From a virus, in IMG/VR virus record IMGVR_UViG_3300005663_000028, positions 1 through 64,000 of that record: a DNA stretch of 64,000 nt, one strand, 5' to 3'. This document shows positions 40,617 through 49,874 of this stretch, piece after piece; positions within the stretch are counted from its first letter, which is position 1; each line of letters begins with the position of its first letter. The notes under the pieces are model-generated. The model saw only the letters and a program-made list of their open reading frames with translations. It was not told the DNA's origin and made no database searches. The position numbers and the translations under genes were made by a program.

Positions 40617-42071
40617 GTGAGACCAGTAAAGATAAATGAGAGTTTGTTGCACGACTTATATGTTCATCTCGAATTGACGGCCAAGGAATGTGCTAAAATT
40701 CTAGGTGTCAGTGATACGTCTATCTGTCGTCGTCTAAAAAAGCTTGGAATACGAGTTAGACCTCCAATTAGGGGGTTGATGACAAATATTAGTGATGACC
40801 AAGTTATTGATCTGTACTGGAATAACAAACTTAGTATTTGTGAAACAGCAAAGAAATTAGGGGTTAGCGAGGGGTGTGTAAAAAAGCGATTAAACAAATC
40901 GGGGAAAGGAACCAGGACTGTTCGGGAGGGCGCAAGACTATGGAGAGGTAGCGATGAAATATTGGATGACCAATTAATACATTTATACGATGTATGTGGT
41001 TGGTCATGCGAAAAAATATCGGCTCACTTCAATAAGAGTTCCCAGTTTACCAGACATAGATTTATAGCAATGGGTAAGGAGCGGAGAAAGAACACTGGGA
41101 AAAATAATGGATCATGGAAAGGTGGAATAAACGATATTGGAAGTGCGGTACGTGGTTGTGCTACTTCATTACAGTGGAGAAAAGACGCATTTTCAAAGCA
41201 GCAATACAAAAGTGAAATTTCCAACCAACAAATTAGAGAATTAAATTGCCACCATATATATCCATTTCACGTTATTTTGCGATCCTCAATAACAAAACAT
41301 ACACCCTTGCCAGACGAATACAGAAGCTTGGCAATTGTCAACGACCCCAGATTCTACGATGGTCAAAACGGCTTGGTTGTATCAAAAGAGGAGCACGACA
41401 ATATCGAGATGGGTAAATTAGATCAAGCACACCCTTGGTGGAAAATTTGGCAAGCCTATCCATCGTTTGCAATTAATCGCAGTGATTTTAATGATATGGA
41501 TTTTGATTTATTTAACGATAAGGGAATGATACGTCCGACCGATTACAGTATTAATATTTCCCCCGTAGGGGACATAAAACACATAATTAGATACGAACAT
41601 TATTTAGGGACCATTCCTGGTTCCAAATTAATACTTGTAGCTAGACAGAAAAGTGTCATTGTCGGAATAGCTACGTTTGGCAAAGGCACCAACAGAAATA
41701 TACCTGATAATACTTGGGAGTTAACCCGTCTCTGTATTCCCTTTTATGTGGTAAGACCATTTGCCTGTGAGTTTTTGGACCGGTGCTATGGCTATATCAG
41801 AGAGAATTACCCCCAGATTAAGGAATTGGTGTCATTTGCAGATTCTTCTGTCGGACACAATGGTGGTATTTACCGAATGGCCAAATGGGCGAAAAACGGA
41901 CAAACACCCCCTAGCTATGCCTATTTTGATCCAGCAACGTTTAAATTGATGCACAAATCAGCTTGTAGAAGAATTAAGGGTGTTGATAAAACCGAACGGG
42001 AATTGGCAGACGAAAGAGGGTGGATTCGCATTCCTCTTACTCACAAGTATAAATATTCACTTATTCTGTAA
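40617..42071 (+). CDS. HTH-HNH protein with Mom/GNAT-like C-terminal domain
   Basis: 484 residues from GTG 40617. Two or three helix-turn-helix repeats come first (LTAKECAKILGVSDTSICRR; LSICETAKKLGVSEGCVKKR; a third near 120). An HNH-like nuclease follows (NCHHIYPFHVILRSSI then NGLVVSKEEHDNIE, about 209-265). From about 325 the chain resembles the GNAT-like Mom family of phage DNA modification: ILVARQKSVIVGIATFGKG, ELTRLCIPFYV, SFADSSVGHNGGIYRMAKW. The gene is an insert between capsid and connector genes with its own promoter. Domain boundaries are approximate. Confidence 0.7.
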   Translation: MRPVKINESLLHDLYVHLELTAKECAKILGVSDTSICRRLKKLGIRVRPPIRGLMTNISDDQVIDLYWNNKLSICETAKKLGVSEGCVKKRLNKSGKGTRTVREGARLWRGSDEILDDQLIHLYDVCGWSCEKISAHFNKSSQFTRHRFIAMGKERRKNTGKNNGSWKGGINDIGSAVRGCATSLQWRKDAFSKQQYKSEISNQQIRELNCHHIYPFHVILRSSITKHTPLPDEYRSLAIVNDPRFYDGQNGLVVSKEEHDNIEMGKLDQAHPWWKIWQAYPSFAINRSDFNDMDFDLFNDKGMIRPTDYSINISPVGDIKHIIRYEHYLGTIPGSKLILVARQKSVIVGIATFGKGTNRNIPDNTWELTRLCIPFYVVRPFACEFLDRCYGYIRENYPQIKELVSFADSSVGHNGGIYRMAKWAKNGQTPPSYAYFDPATFKLMHKSACRRIKGVDKTERELADERGWIRIPLTHKYKYSLIL

Positions 42072-42108
42072 CACTCTCACCAACCCAAAAAACTCATTTT
42101 CCACCCCT

Positions 42109-42118
42109 GGTGTATAAT
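42109..42118 (+). promoter_or_regulatory. GTGTATAAT-type promoter
   Basis: GGTGTATAAT lies between the endonuclease-like gene and the small HTH protein, with no -35 visible. It would restart virion-gene transcription after the insert. Confidence 0.55.
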
Positions 42119-42154
42119 CCAATAGCTAATGAAAGGTCTTTTTCTGGGGGTTCT

Positions 42155-42535
42155 ATGTCTTTATCTGATACACGAGCAATTGAATTATATGCCCAGAGAG
42201 ACAGTTGTGCTGACATAGCTGAGATAGACGGTTGCAGTCCTACATCGATGTACAATCGTCTAAAATCGCTTGGTGTGAAAATGCGGACCAGATCAGAAGC
42301 TAATCAGATTTTTCCTGATTTTATATTCGTGGCCCTCTATAACATGGGCCTTTCTGTATCACAAACGGGGCGACTTCTTGGAGTAGATGCTTCAACGGTT
42401 ACAAAGCGGCTACACTCGATCAACTACCCTTTGCGGTCTCGCTGCGTAGCATCTAAAATTCGTTATACAGAAAAAGAATTCAAAGAATACTTTATGACAC
42501 GAAATGTGTTGGATAAACTAGAACAGATGGTTTAG
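42155..42535 (+). CDS. Helix-turn-helix protein
   Basis: 126 residues from ATG 42155 with TGGGGG upstream. It carries two HTH repeats (CADIAEIDGCSPTSMYNRLK; LSVSQTGRLLGVDASTVTKR) like those at the start of the 40617-42071 protein, but no nuclease part. It could be a regulator or the DNA-binding remnant of a homing gene. Starts the connector operon. Confidence 0.6.
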   Translation: MSLSDTRAIELYAQRDSCADIAEIDGCSPTSMYNRLKSLGVKMRTRSEANQIFPDFIFVALYNMGLSVSQTGRLLGVDASTVTKRLHSINYPLRSRCVASKIRYTEKEFKEYFMTRNVLDKLEQMV

Positions 42536-42545
42536 GGGGTTTGAA

Positions 42546-42902
42546 ATGGCTTTAATAGGACAGTCTATCGCGGAATTTGATTTTTTCCCAGATGCGCCAC
42601 CAGCTATTGTCGGTGAGGGCGATTTGGTTACAGGACAAACTGTGAATATGGAATTGTGGGAAAGTGGTGTGGTTGTGTCCCTTACTGGTGCTAGCGGTTG
42701 TACGGAAATCAATAGCACAGGAAGGTATACTTGGTCTACCAGTGGTATTTCAACGTTAACAGCTAGTCGTCAACAATATCACTGGAGAATGTCGGATGGG
42801 ACCAATAGTGATGAAGGGGATTTTGTACTTGTTGCCCACGAGAGTCGTGACGGTGGCATGCCATCATTAAATAATAAGAGTTCGTACATTGTACAAAATT
42901 AG
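42546..42902 (+). CDS. Small virion protein with shared C-terminal module
   Basis: 118 residues starting MALIGQSIAEFDFFPDAPPA. Its part from about 30 to 100 (VNMELWESGVVVSLTG...GRYTWSTSGIS...YHWRMSDGTN) resembles the C-terminal modules of the fibre proteins at 42918-44405 and 45931-49845. It may be a free-standing copy of a shared docking or assembly domain. Confidence 0.6.
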   Translation: MALIGQSIAEFDFFPDAPPAIVGEGDLVTGQTVNMELWESGVVVSLTGASGCTEINSTGRYTWSTSGISTLTASRQQYHWRMSDGTNSDEGDFVLVAHESRDGGMPSLNNKSSYIVQN

Positions 42903-42917
42903 AACGAAGGGATAGAA

Positions 42918-44405
42918 ATGGCCGTAACTAATGCATTTGTTAACTTTGGTGCAGAATATGAATTTTTGAGCGCAGATGGTTCAATCTATAATTCCCTGAA
43001 AGTATTGGATGATTCTACGTTTTTGCTTTCATATGATGATGGATCGGATTCTCACAAAGGTAAATCCAGAATTGCTTCAGTTAGTGGTACAACTATCACT
43101 TATGGTTCTATTTATGAATATATTAGCACCCCTGGCATTGGTAACTATGTAGATACAGCAATACTTACCCCGTCTAAGTTTATTTTAGCATTTACTGATG
43201 AAACGGACTCAGGACACGGTACCTTAAGGGTGGGTAGTATTAGTGGCACTACAATCACTTTTGGATCAGAGACAGAATTTCTTAGCACAGGTAGGGCTGC
43301 ATATCTTTCCATTTCTGCATTAGATGATTCTAGTTTTGTTATTTCATATGCAGACTGGTCGGATGGTAGAAAAGGTAAAGTAATTATTGGAACTGTTAGT
43401 GGAACCACCATATCATTAGGTTCTGCAACAACATTTTATTCATCAAATGAAGCTATCAATACTCGTACAGCTTCTTTCAATGCATCAAAGTTCGTTCTTT
43501 GTTATAAACAAGGGAATGCTGGAGATTTGCAGGGAACTGCAAGGATCGGAACAGTTAGTGGTACGACCATCACATTAGGTTCAGAGGTTGATTTCACAAA
43601 TATAGCGAGTAGTTCATCGTTTAGTATTGATGTCGATATTTTAACTTCGTCACGATTTGTAGTTTGTTATCGAGACGAAAACGATTCAGAACATGGAACC
43701 TCTAGAATAGGAGCAGTTGATGGTACAACAATAACTTTTGGTTCAGAGGCGGAATTTTTGCCAAGTGGTGGGGCTTCTCAAACTATTGTTGAAAGAATTA
43801 ACAACATCAATTTTGCAGTTTTTTATCAGGACGAAGCAGATTCTAATCACGGGACCATCAAGATAGGTACAATCGAAGATACCGACATCACTTTTGGAGA
43901 TGAAACTGAATTTTTAAGTACAAATGGAGTTAATTACATAAGTTTTGGAACATTAAGTGTAGACAAGTTAGTTGTAGCATACACAGATGTTGCGGATTCT
44001 AACCATGGAACTGCTAAGATAGGTTTAGCTACTGTTGGGGTTGTCATTGGGAATGCGGTGACAGGAGAGGTGTTGAGAATTATTCACCGCCTTCATAAAA
44101 CACAAGATCATGATCCGCAGTTATTCAACACTTTTGATGTCTCGCCTTCTGGTGTTAATATCCAGGTATGGGATATAATTGATGGGGCAAATAATCTTGT
44201 TTCGACCCCAATCAGTGGCTGTTATCAAATTGGTAGTACTAACACTTGGGGTTGGTCCACGGCGAATTTACCATTTACCCAAAGTCTTCAAAAATACCAC
44301 TATTACTTTAGAATGATCTCAAATGAAAATGAGTCGCAGTATGGTGAGTTCTTCATAACAGTACCAGAACAAGGACATCGATCCTATACGGATTGGGAGG
44401 GTTAA
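42918..44405 (+). CDS. Seven-repeat beta-propeller fibre-like protein
   Basis: 495 residues behind AAGGGATAG. About seven repeats of 52 residues, each with a variant of SGTTITFGSETEFLS followed by a strand such as DDSSFVISYAD and NHGT, occupy residues 1-375, which suits a seven-bladed beta propeller. The last 110 residues (GVNIQVWDIIDG...WGWSTANLP...YYFRMIS) are the module shared with two other proteins. It probably faces outward on the virion and may bind a receptor or sugar. Confidence 0.7.
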   Translation: MAVTNAFVNFGAEYEFLSADGSIYNSLKVLDDSTFLLSYDDGSDSHKGKSRIASVSGTTITYGSIYEYISTPGIGNYVDTAILTPSKFILAFTDETDSGHGTLRVGSISGTTITFGSETEFLSTGRAAYLSISALDDSSFVISYADWSDGRKGKVIIGTVSGTTISLGSATTFYSSNEAINTRTASFNASKFVLCYKQGNAGDLQGTARIGTVSGTTITLGSEVDFTNIASSSSFSIDVDILTSSRFVVCYRDENDSEHGTSRIGAVDGTTITFGSEAEFLPSGGASQTIVERINNINFAVFYQDEADSNHGTIKIGTIEDTDITFGDETEFLSTNGVNYISFGTLSVDKLVVAYTDVADSNHGTAKIGLATVGVVIGNAVTGEVLRIIHRLHKTQDHDPQLFNTFDVSPSGVNIQVWDIIDGANNLVSTPISGCYQIGSTNTWGWSTANLPFTQSLQKYHYYFRMISNENESQYGEFFITVPEQGHRSYTDWEG

Positions 44406-44942
44406 ATGGCTTGGACAACTGATTTAGTTTTAATGACCAGGGCCTTGATCGGCGATATTTCAACTCCGCAAACTTATGTGGATGAATATATTCAAAGAGT
44501 GTTGATTACTGCTGCGTATCAAGTTGATGCTGAGTTTGTGTTTGATTACGCCTATGTTTACGATATAGGTGCTATAACCATAGTTCCCGATCCAGTAACG
44601 AATAATGATTTTACGTTTATAGCATTAATTCCCCTGAAGGCGGCTTGTATTCTTAATCAGGGGGAATATAGAGCAGCATTAGGACAGGGTATTAAAGTGC
44701 GAGATGGCGATAGTGCAATTGATACTAGTGTTAGTTTTAAGGGATACAGAGATATTTTGGAGTTGGGTCCATGTGCTGCATATGAAAAACTGCGTTGGTC
44801 GCTACTAGCATCGGGTGGTGTTGGTGGGTCTGGTGTTGGCAAAGCCGTTTTTGGACCTTACCGTGAATCCGGTGGTAATGCATTAAGTACAATATCGTGG
44901 TATTATGATCAATTTGTAATTGGTCGAAGAGATCGTTCATAA
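44406..44942 (+). CDS. Head-tail connector-like protein
   Basis: 178 residues; the ATG follows the previous stop directly. Residues about 1-50 look like the helical start of phage adaptor proteins (LVLMTRALIGD...TYVDEYIQRVLITAAYQVD), then strands and FIALIPLKAACILNQGEYRAA. The small size, helical build and place between capsid and tail genes suggest a gp6-type neck adaptor. Not proven. Confidence 0.5.
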   Translation: MAWTTDLVLMTRALIGDISTPQTYVDEYIQRVLITAAYQVDAEFVFDYAYVYDIGAITIVPDPVTNNDFTFIALIPLKAACILNQGEYRAALGQGIKVRDGDSAIDTSVSFKGYRDILELGPCAAYEKLRWSLLASGGVGGSGVGKAVFGPYRESGGNALSTISWYYDQFVIGRRDRS

Positions 44943-44972
44943 AGAGCGGAATATTAATTAGGGAGGTAGAGA

Positions 44973-45929
44973 ATGGCAACTTACTATGTAGATGGTGCAG
45001 TGGGTGCCGATGGAAACCTGGGCACCTCTGCGGGTGCGGGTAACGCTTGGGCTACTATCGATAAGGCGATGAACACAGTCGCCGCTGGGGACAAGGTGTG
45101 GGTGAAGGACTCCGCTGCGTACACGGAGAGTCCTACTATCGACACGGCCGGAACAAACGCTTCGCCAATCGTATTTGAGGGCTACGCCGTTGACACTGGG
45201 GATGGTGGACAAGTTGCTGTAACTGGTAAGATTGAGGATACTCTTGCTAGTGTTCCCGGCCATTACTGTTTTAAGAACTTCGATATCGACGGTTCTAACC
45301 GTTGCGTAAATCTTTCAGTGGGTTTTATTACCTTCCGCAATTGTGTTTTTCGGGACACCACGGGAGGTGGAGTGGTTACTACCGGCGGCAATTTTGTTTT
45401 TTACGAGTGTGAGTTTCTTGATTTACCAGGCGACGGCTTCAATAGTGTTGAAACTACCGGGCTAAACGTATTTATCAATTGCAAGTTCTACCGAATAAAT
45501 GGAAACGGTATTGATGCTTCTGCGAGTACCATTTGTTTCAATTGCGTGTTTTTCTCTTGCGGTACTAACGCGGTTATAGCCGGGGACGCTGCTAATGGTG
45601 TGCTAGTGGCCTTAAATTGTACAGTGGACGGGGACGGAAAAGATACGGTCAGTGGAATTACACGGTCTCCCGCTAATCCTGGAAGCCAAGTGGCGGTCAA
45701 CAACATTGTCTACGATTGTATTACAGGTATCGACTGCAACCACGGGGACCGCGATATTCTTGTTCACAACCTCGTGAATGCCTGTACAACAGCCTACGCC
45801 AATAGTGCCTCCGATCAAGAGGGTGGCGTTTCCAGTGCTCCTGACTTTGTAAATGAAGTTGCGGGTGCTGATTATTCACTGAATGATGGGTCTCCAGCTA
45901 TTGGAGCAGGCACAGACGCCGGAGGTTAA
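44973..45929 (+). CDS. Parallel beta-helix (pectin-lyase-fold) protein
   Basis: 318 residues starting MATYYVDGAVGADGNLGTSA behind GGGAGG, a DUF1565-type opening. Ladder-like repeats of 20-25 residues follow (FITFRNCVFRDTTG, FVFYECEFLDLPGD, VFINCKFYRINGN, ICFNCVFFSCG), then DYSLNDGSPAIGAG at the end, typical of right-handed beta helices that bind or cut polysaccharide. No clear catalytic triad. Its DNA is visibly richer in G and C than the neighbouring fibre genes, so recent transfer is possible. Confidence 0.75.
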   Translation: MATYYVDGAVGADGNLGTSAGAGNAWATIDKAMNTVAAGDKVWVKDSAAYTESPTIDTAGTNASPIVFEGYAVDTGDGGQVAVTGKIEDTLASVPGHYCFKNFDIDGSNRCVNLSVGFITFRNCVFRDTTGGGVVTTGGNFVFYECEFLDLPGDGFNSVETTGLNVFINCKFYRINGNGIDASASTICFNCVFFSCGTNAVIAGDAANGVLVALNCTVDGDGKDTVSGITRSPANPGSQVAVNNIVYDCITGIDCNHGDRDILVHNLVNACTTAYANSASDQEGGVSSAPDFVNEVAGADYSLNDGSPAIGAGTDAGG

Positions 45930-45930
45930 T

Positions 45931-48900
45931 ATGGATATCGGAGCTATTCAACGTAACGGTATGGATATTGGAGCAATCCAATCTACTGCCTCGCCATCGA
46001 CTTCTGGGATAACAGTTTCTGGCAATCTATATATTGAAGGAACTATTAAATCAACAGACAATATAACACTATATACATTTGGGCGAGATACTCGCTATTG
46101 TCTATATTCTGACAATGTAGTTTTTTATCATCCATGTAATAACCGCATAGAAGACACACAACAATTACTATGGAATGAAAATGCCGTTACACTTTCTGAA
46201 GGTATACTCGTCAGTGGGATTACCACAACTACAAGTGGTTTAACACACATGACTTACGATAATCAGAATGGTCGATACCAAACACTGGAGGGTACGACTA
46301 GTTTTGCTGTTGCATTTTGGACCAGATATTTCTTCAGGACTGGGCCGGATGCAAATATATTTATTGGAAGCTGCTCTAATTCCGAAGGAATGGACGTCAC
46401 AGATGGCTTGCACATACATGGTCAAAACGGCAAGCCGTACGTTCACATTAACGGAGATGAAGGTACCGGAGGAAGTTCCCTCAATCCAACACCGACAGAC
46501 GATGAGTGGCATTTTGTTGTTCTGTATACAGAAATATCCGGTGGTCAGTGGCACACATACGGAAGTATAGATGCTGGGGAATTAAATCACCTTACTTCTC
46601 AGGGCAGTATTTTTGCTCCAATGAGTGGGCAAAGATATTTTTTGATTCACATAGAAGATGTCAACGAGGCATCGCCTGCTCCTATAATAGATGAAGTGAT
46701 AGCCTGGACCGGATTGGCTTCGCCATTTACTGCCGATGAAATTCTTGGTTTAAGAGATCGGGTTTGGGTTCATGGTATTCCAATGGATGCAAATATGGAC
46801 CACCTTGACTCGACAAGTAACTTTGATTTGTTTGTTGAGGGATATACTAATTTCACAGCCTCTGGTGATATGTTTATAGAAAGTACTATACAAACAACTG
46901 CTTCTGGAGATATGTTTACGTTTGGAAGATCATCAGATGGTATGCTAAGACCAAATGATGTTGTCTTCTATCATCCTCTTAATGATAATCAAGAATACAC
47001 CGTCCAGAGTGTGTGGTCTGGAGATGCTAATTTTGTAAACGGACAGATAGGTGACGCATTAACAGCAGAATTAATGATAGGCCAATATGGAGATGCTATA
47101 GAATTTAGTGCTAGTAGCAACTTGTATACCTCAATTGAAAGAATAAGCGATAGTACTTTTGTTGTAGGTCACAGGGGGCTTGGTAGTTCTGGTGTGGCGA
47201 AGATAGGAACGGTTACTGGCCAAACGGCAGTGCTGCATGACGATGCTGTTTTTGCGGCAGCAATTGGTCTTAATGACATATCAAGTATCGAAGAAGATAG
47301 GTTTGTTGTTGTCTACGAAGATCGCGACTTACCTAACCATGGGTACGCAAAAGTTGGGTCTATTAGTGGTACAACCATAACATTTGGTGCGTCTGGTGCA
47401 TACATGTCTGATACAGGCAGCCTCGGAGCACCAATGTCTGTGTCTTTTTTAACCCCATCTTCGTTTGTGGTTGCTTATCAAGAGGGTTTGTCTCCAAACG
47501 ATGAAGTTGTCAAAATAGGAACTATGTCAGGTACAACCATAACATTTGGCTCTGGATACACATTTGCTCCGTCAGGAAATTCGTCATATGTAACCGTAGA
47601 CAGAATGTCTGATACAAAATTTGCAATTGCATATACCGACCAAAACGATGGAGCGAAGATAAAAGGTATAATAGGAACTGTTTCTTCTAGTGGGACAGTT
47701 GATTTTGGAGACGCAGCACAGTTTGCTACGAATGGTAGCAATATAGGTATGGCTATTCTAAATAGCGACCAAATAGTAGTTGGCTATAGACAGGGTTTTG
47801 CTAGTCTTGCTGGCGAATCTAAAATAGGGAGTGTGAGTGGAACTACTATTGGCGTAGGGGCTGCTTCACTGTTTTTGACTACTCAAGTATCCAGAGTAAC
47901 CATGAACAGAGTGAATGACACCGCTTTTCTGGTTACTTTTAGGGACGGAAGCAACGGTTTGAGTAAGCTAGGTACAGTTAGCGGTACTACGATAACATAC
48001 GGCGAAAGCTCTGAGTATTACGCAGTTGGTCCTACCCATATAGACTCAACAGTTTTAACAGAAAGTGTTTCTGTGGTAGGTTTTACTGCTAATGTTGGCA
48101 ATGGGCTGCTAACACTAAATCCACTCGACAATTCAAGTAATCTGTCTAGCTTAAGTGATGTTAACGAGTTTGTATATCCTGGCGTGTCTGGGAGCAGTCG
48201 TATCACAACCTGTCTGTGGGGGAACAATCCTACTTTGCAGCTATCTGCTGTAATCATAGAAAGAGGACAAAAAATAACACTTACATCCGATGAGGTGTCT
48301 TTAGGATCAGGTACCGTCTATTGGAATGGGGACAATATATCTTCGATGATGTCGGGGGTCAATGATGGGTTAAATCACTTATTGGTTTTAGATTTTGAAA
48401 ATACTTCTGGAAACGACTGGAGACTAAACACATCTGTTGATGGTGTTGGTTTTGTCGATCAAGGACTCCAGTCTAGCGGGTCTCAGTCCGTAGATGTCAC
48501 AGATACTTCTCCAGGTATTATAATCTCTGGGGTTAGTACATCACAATGGATAGACGAGGTTGTTGTCTGGGCTGGTGATAAAAATGTATTAACTCAATTC
48601 ACATCGACTGAACTTGATAGATTATATGCATTAGGACAATTTTTCGTTGAACCAATGCCTAATTATGATCAACGAATTCCCGTTTCGTCTGGCTCTAAAA
48701 GTCTTTTTATTGAGGGAAGTGTTTCTGCATTTATATCAAATTCGGCAGACCTATACATAAGTAGTTCAGAAGTCGATTCTAGTACAACATCTCTATATGT
48801 AAGAGGGAAAGAAAGTTTAACTGATTCGTCCACTCTGTCTATAGAAGGTCACGGCACAGAAACTCAGTCTGCCAGTCTATTCTTACATGGACTTGAAACA

Positions 48901-49845
48901 ATCAATGAAGATAAGACTCTATTCGTAGGTGGTCATGATACAGTCTTGGCGTCAGGCGAATTGTATGTTAATGGGCATATACCGACAATTGCTTCCGGGG
49001 AATTGTTCGTCAATGGACACAACACACCAATAGCATCTGGAGACATGTTTGTCGAGGGACTTGGTTTTCAAACTGCAACATGTAGTTTATATACAGCGGG
49101 ACCAATGAATATAGTAACAATATCCGGCAACTTGTATATTGCCGGTTGGGATACTTTTACTAGCTCTAGTGATCTGTTTGTTGAAGGACATACCCCATCA
49201 AACGGGAACTTCGATCTATTCACAACCTCTCATGAAATCGTCATAGCTTCGGGAGATATGTTCATCGGCGGATTAACCGATTCTCTGAATGATTCTGCAA
49301 CGTTGTTTATACATGGATGGGATAGCCTGGCGATATCTGGGGACATGGTAGTTACTGGACACGAACCGTTTGTTGCTTCTGAAGACTTATTCACCCTTGG
49401 CCTTACTTCATCTTCTGATTCAATTGGGCTATACACACAGGCGGGTTCGTTTGATTCTATGAATCTATTCATTGGTGGCGCAGCCGCTGGTGGATTAGCT
49501 CGGCCATTAGATTGGTTAATGAGGACATCGGATTATTCTCCGCAACTTATAGGAACAATGGATACAGTGGCGAGCGGTGTTAATATTCAGGTATGGGATA
49601 TCACCAATGGACAAAATGCATTAGTATCTATTACTAGTAGTGGTTGTTATTCCATTGGTGATACCGGTAGATGGGGGTGGTCAACTGCTAACTTATCAGG
49701 ACCACAAATAGACACAAGACAGTATTTCTATCGCATGACTTCTGATACAACCGAGGTATTTGACGGACAGTTTTTCATGAAAACTCCAGAAAAAGTAAAA
49801 TGGATTCATCCTGATGATCGTTCAAATTATTTGGTAATATTTTAG
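45931..49845 (+). CDS. Giant modular fibre protein
   Basis: 1304 residues from ATG 45931 behind GGAGG. Order: an N-terminal MDIGAIQ duplication, a LamG/concanavalin-like domain (about 84-280), a seven-repeat propeller with SGTTITFG-type blades (about 384-740), a second LamG-like part (about 741-903), about 14 repeats of 17-18 residues of the type SGDLFVEGHxxxx (about 920-1184) and the shared C-terminal module (about 1190-1304). LamG and propeller parts usually bind carbohydrate or protein. It probably projects from the head-tail region. Confidence 0.75.
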   Translation: MDIGAIQRNGMDIGAIQSTASPSTSGITVSGNLYIEGTIKSTDNITLYTFGRDTRYCLYSDNVVFYHPCNNRIEDTQQLLWNENAVTLSEGILVSGITTTTSGLTHMTYDNQNGRYQTLEGTTSFAVAFWTRYFFRTGPDANIFIGSCSNSEGMDVTDGLHIHGQNGKPYVHINGDEGTGGSSLNPTPTDDEWHFVVLYTEISGGQWHTYGSIDAGELNHLTSQGSIFAPMSGQRYFLIHIEDVNEASPAPIIDEVIAWTGLASPFTADEILGLRDRVWVHGIPMDANMDHLDSTSNFDLFVEGYTNFTASGDMFIESTIQTTASGDMFTFGRSSDGMLRPNDVVFYHPLNDNQEYTVQSVWSGDANFVNGQIGDALTAELMIGQYGDAIEFSASSNLYTSIERISDSTFVVGHRGLGSSGVAKIGTVTGQTAVLHDDAVFAAAIGLNDISSIEEDRFVVVYEDRDLPNHGYAKVGSISGTTITFGASGAYMSDTGSLGAPMSVSFLTPSSFVVAYQEGLSPNDEVVKIGTMSGTTITFGSGYTFAPSGNSSYVTVDRMSDTKFAIAYTDQNDGAKIKGIIGTVSSSGTVDFGDAAQFATNGSNIGMAILNSDQIVVGYRQGFASLAGESKIGSVSGTTIGVGAASLFLTTQVSRVTMNRVNDTAFLVTFRDGSNGLSKLGTVSGTTITYGESSEYYAVGPTHIDSTVLTESVSVVGFTANVGNGLLTLNPLDNSSNLSSLSDVNEFVYPGVSGSSRITTCLWGNNPTLQLSAVIIERGQKITLTSDEVSLGSGTVYWNGDNISSMMSGVNDGLNHLLVLDFENTSGNDWRLNTSVDGVGFVDQGLQSSGSQSVDVTDTSPGIIISGVSTSQWIDEVVVWAGDKNVLTQFTSTELDRLYALGQFFVEPMPNYDQRIPVSSGSKSLFIEGSVSAFISNSADLYISSSEVDSSTTSLYVRGKESLTDSSTLSIEGHGTETQSASLFLHGLETINEDKTLFVGGHDTVLASGELYVNGHIPTIASGELFVNGHNTPIASGDMFVEGLGFQTATCSLYTAGPMNIVTISGNLYIAGWDTFTSSSDLFVEGHTPSNGNFDLFTTSHEIVIASGDMFIGGLTDSLNDSATLFIHGWDSLAISGDMVVTGHEPFVASEDLFTLGLTSSSDSIGLYTQAGSFDSMNLFIGGAAAGGLARPLDWLMRTSDYSPQLIGTMDTVASGVNIQVWDITNGQNALVSITSSGCYSIGDTGRWGWSTANLSGPQIDTRQYFYRMTSDTTEVFDGQFFMKTPEKVKWIHPDDRSNYLVIF

Positions 49846-49874
49846 TGGCAAATACTATTCATAGGTGGTAAAAG

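Noticed and set aside
42918-49845. Repeats in the fibre genes as mobile elements
   Set aside because: The repeats are in frame and about 17-52 residues long; they are protein repeats, not insertion sequences.
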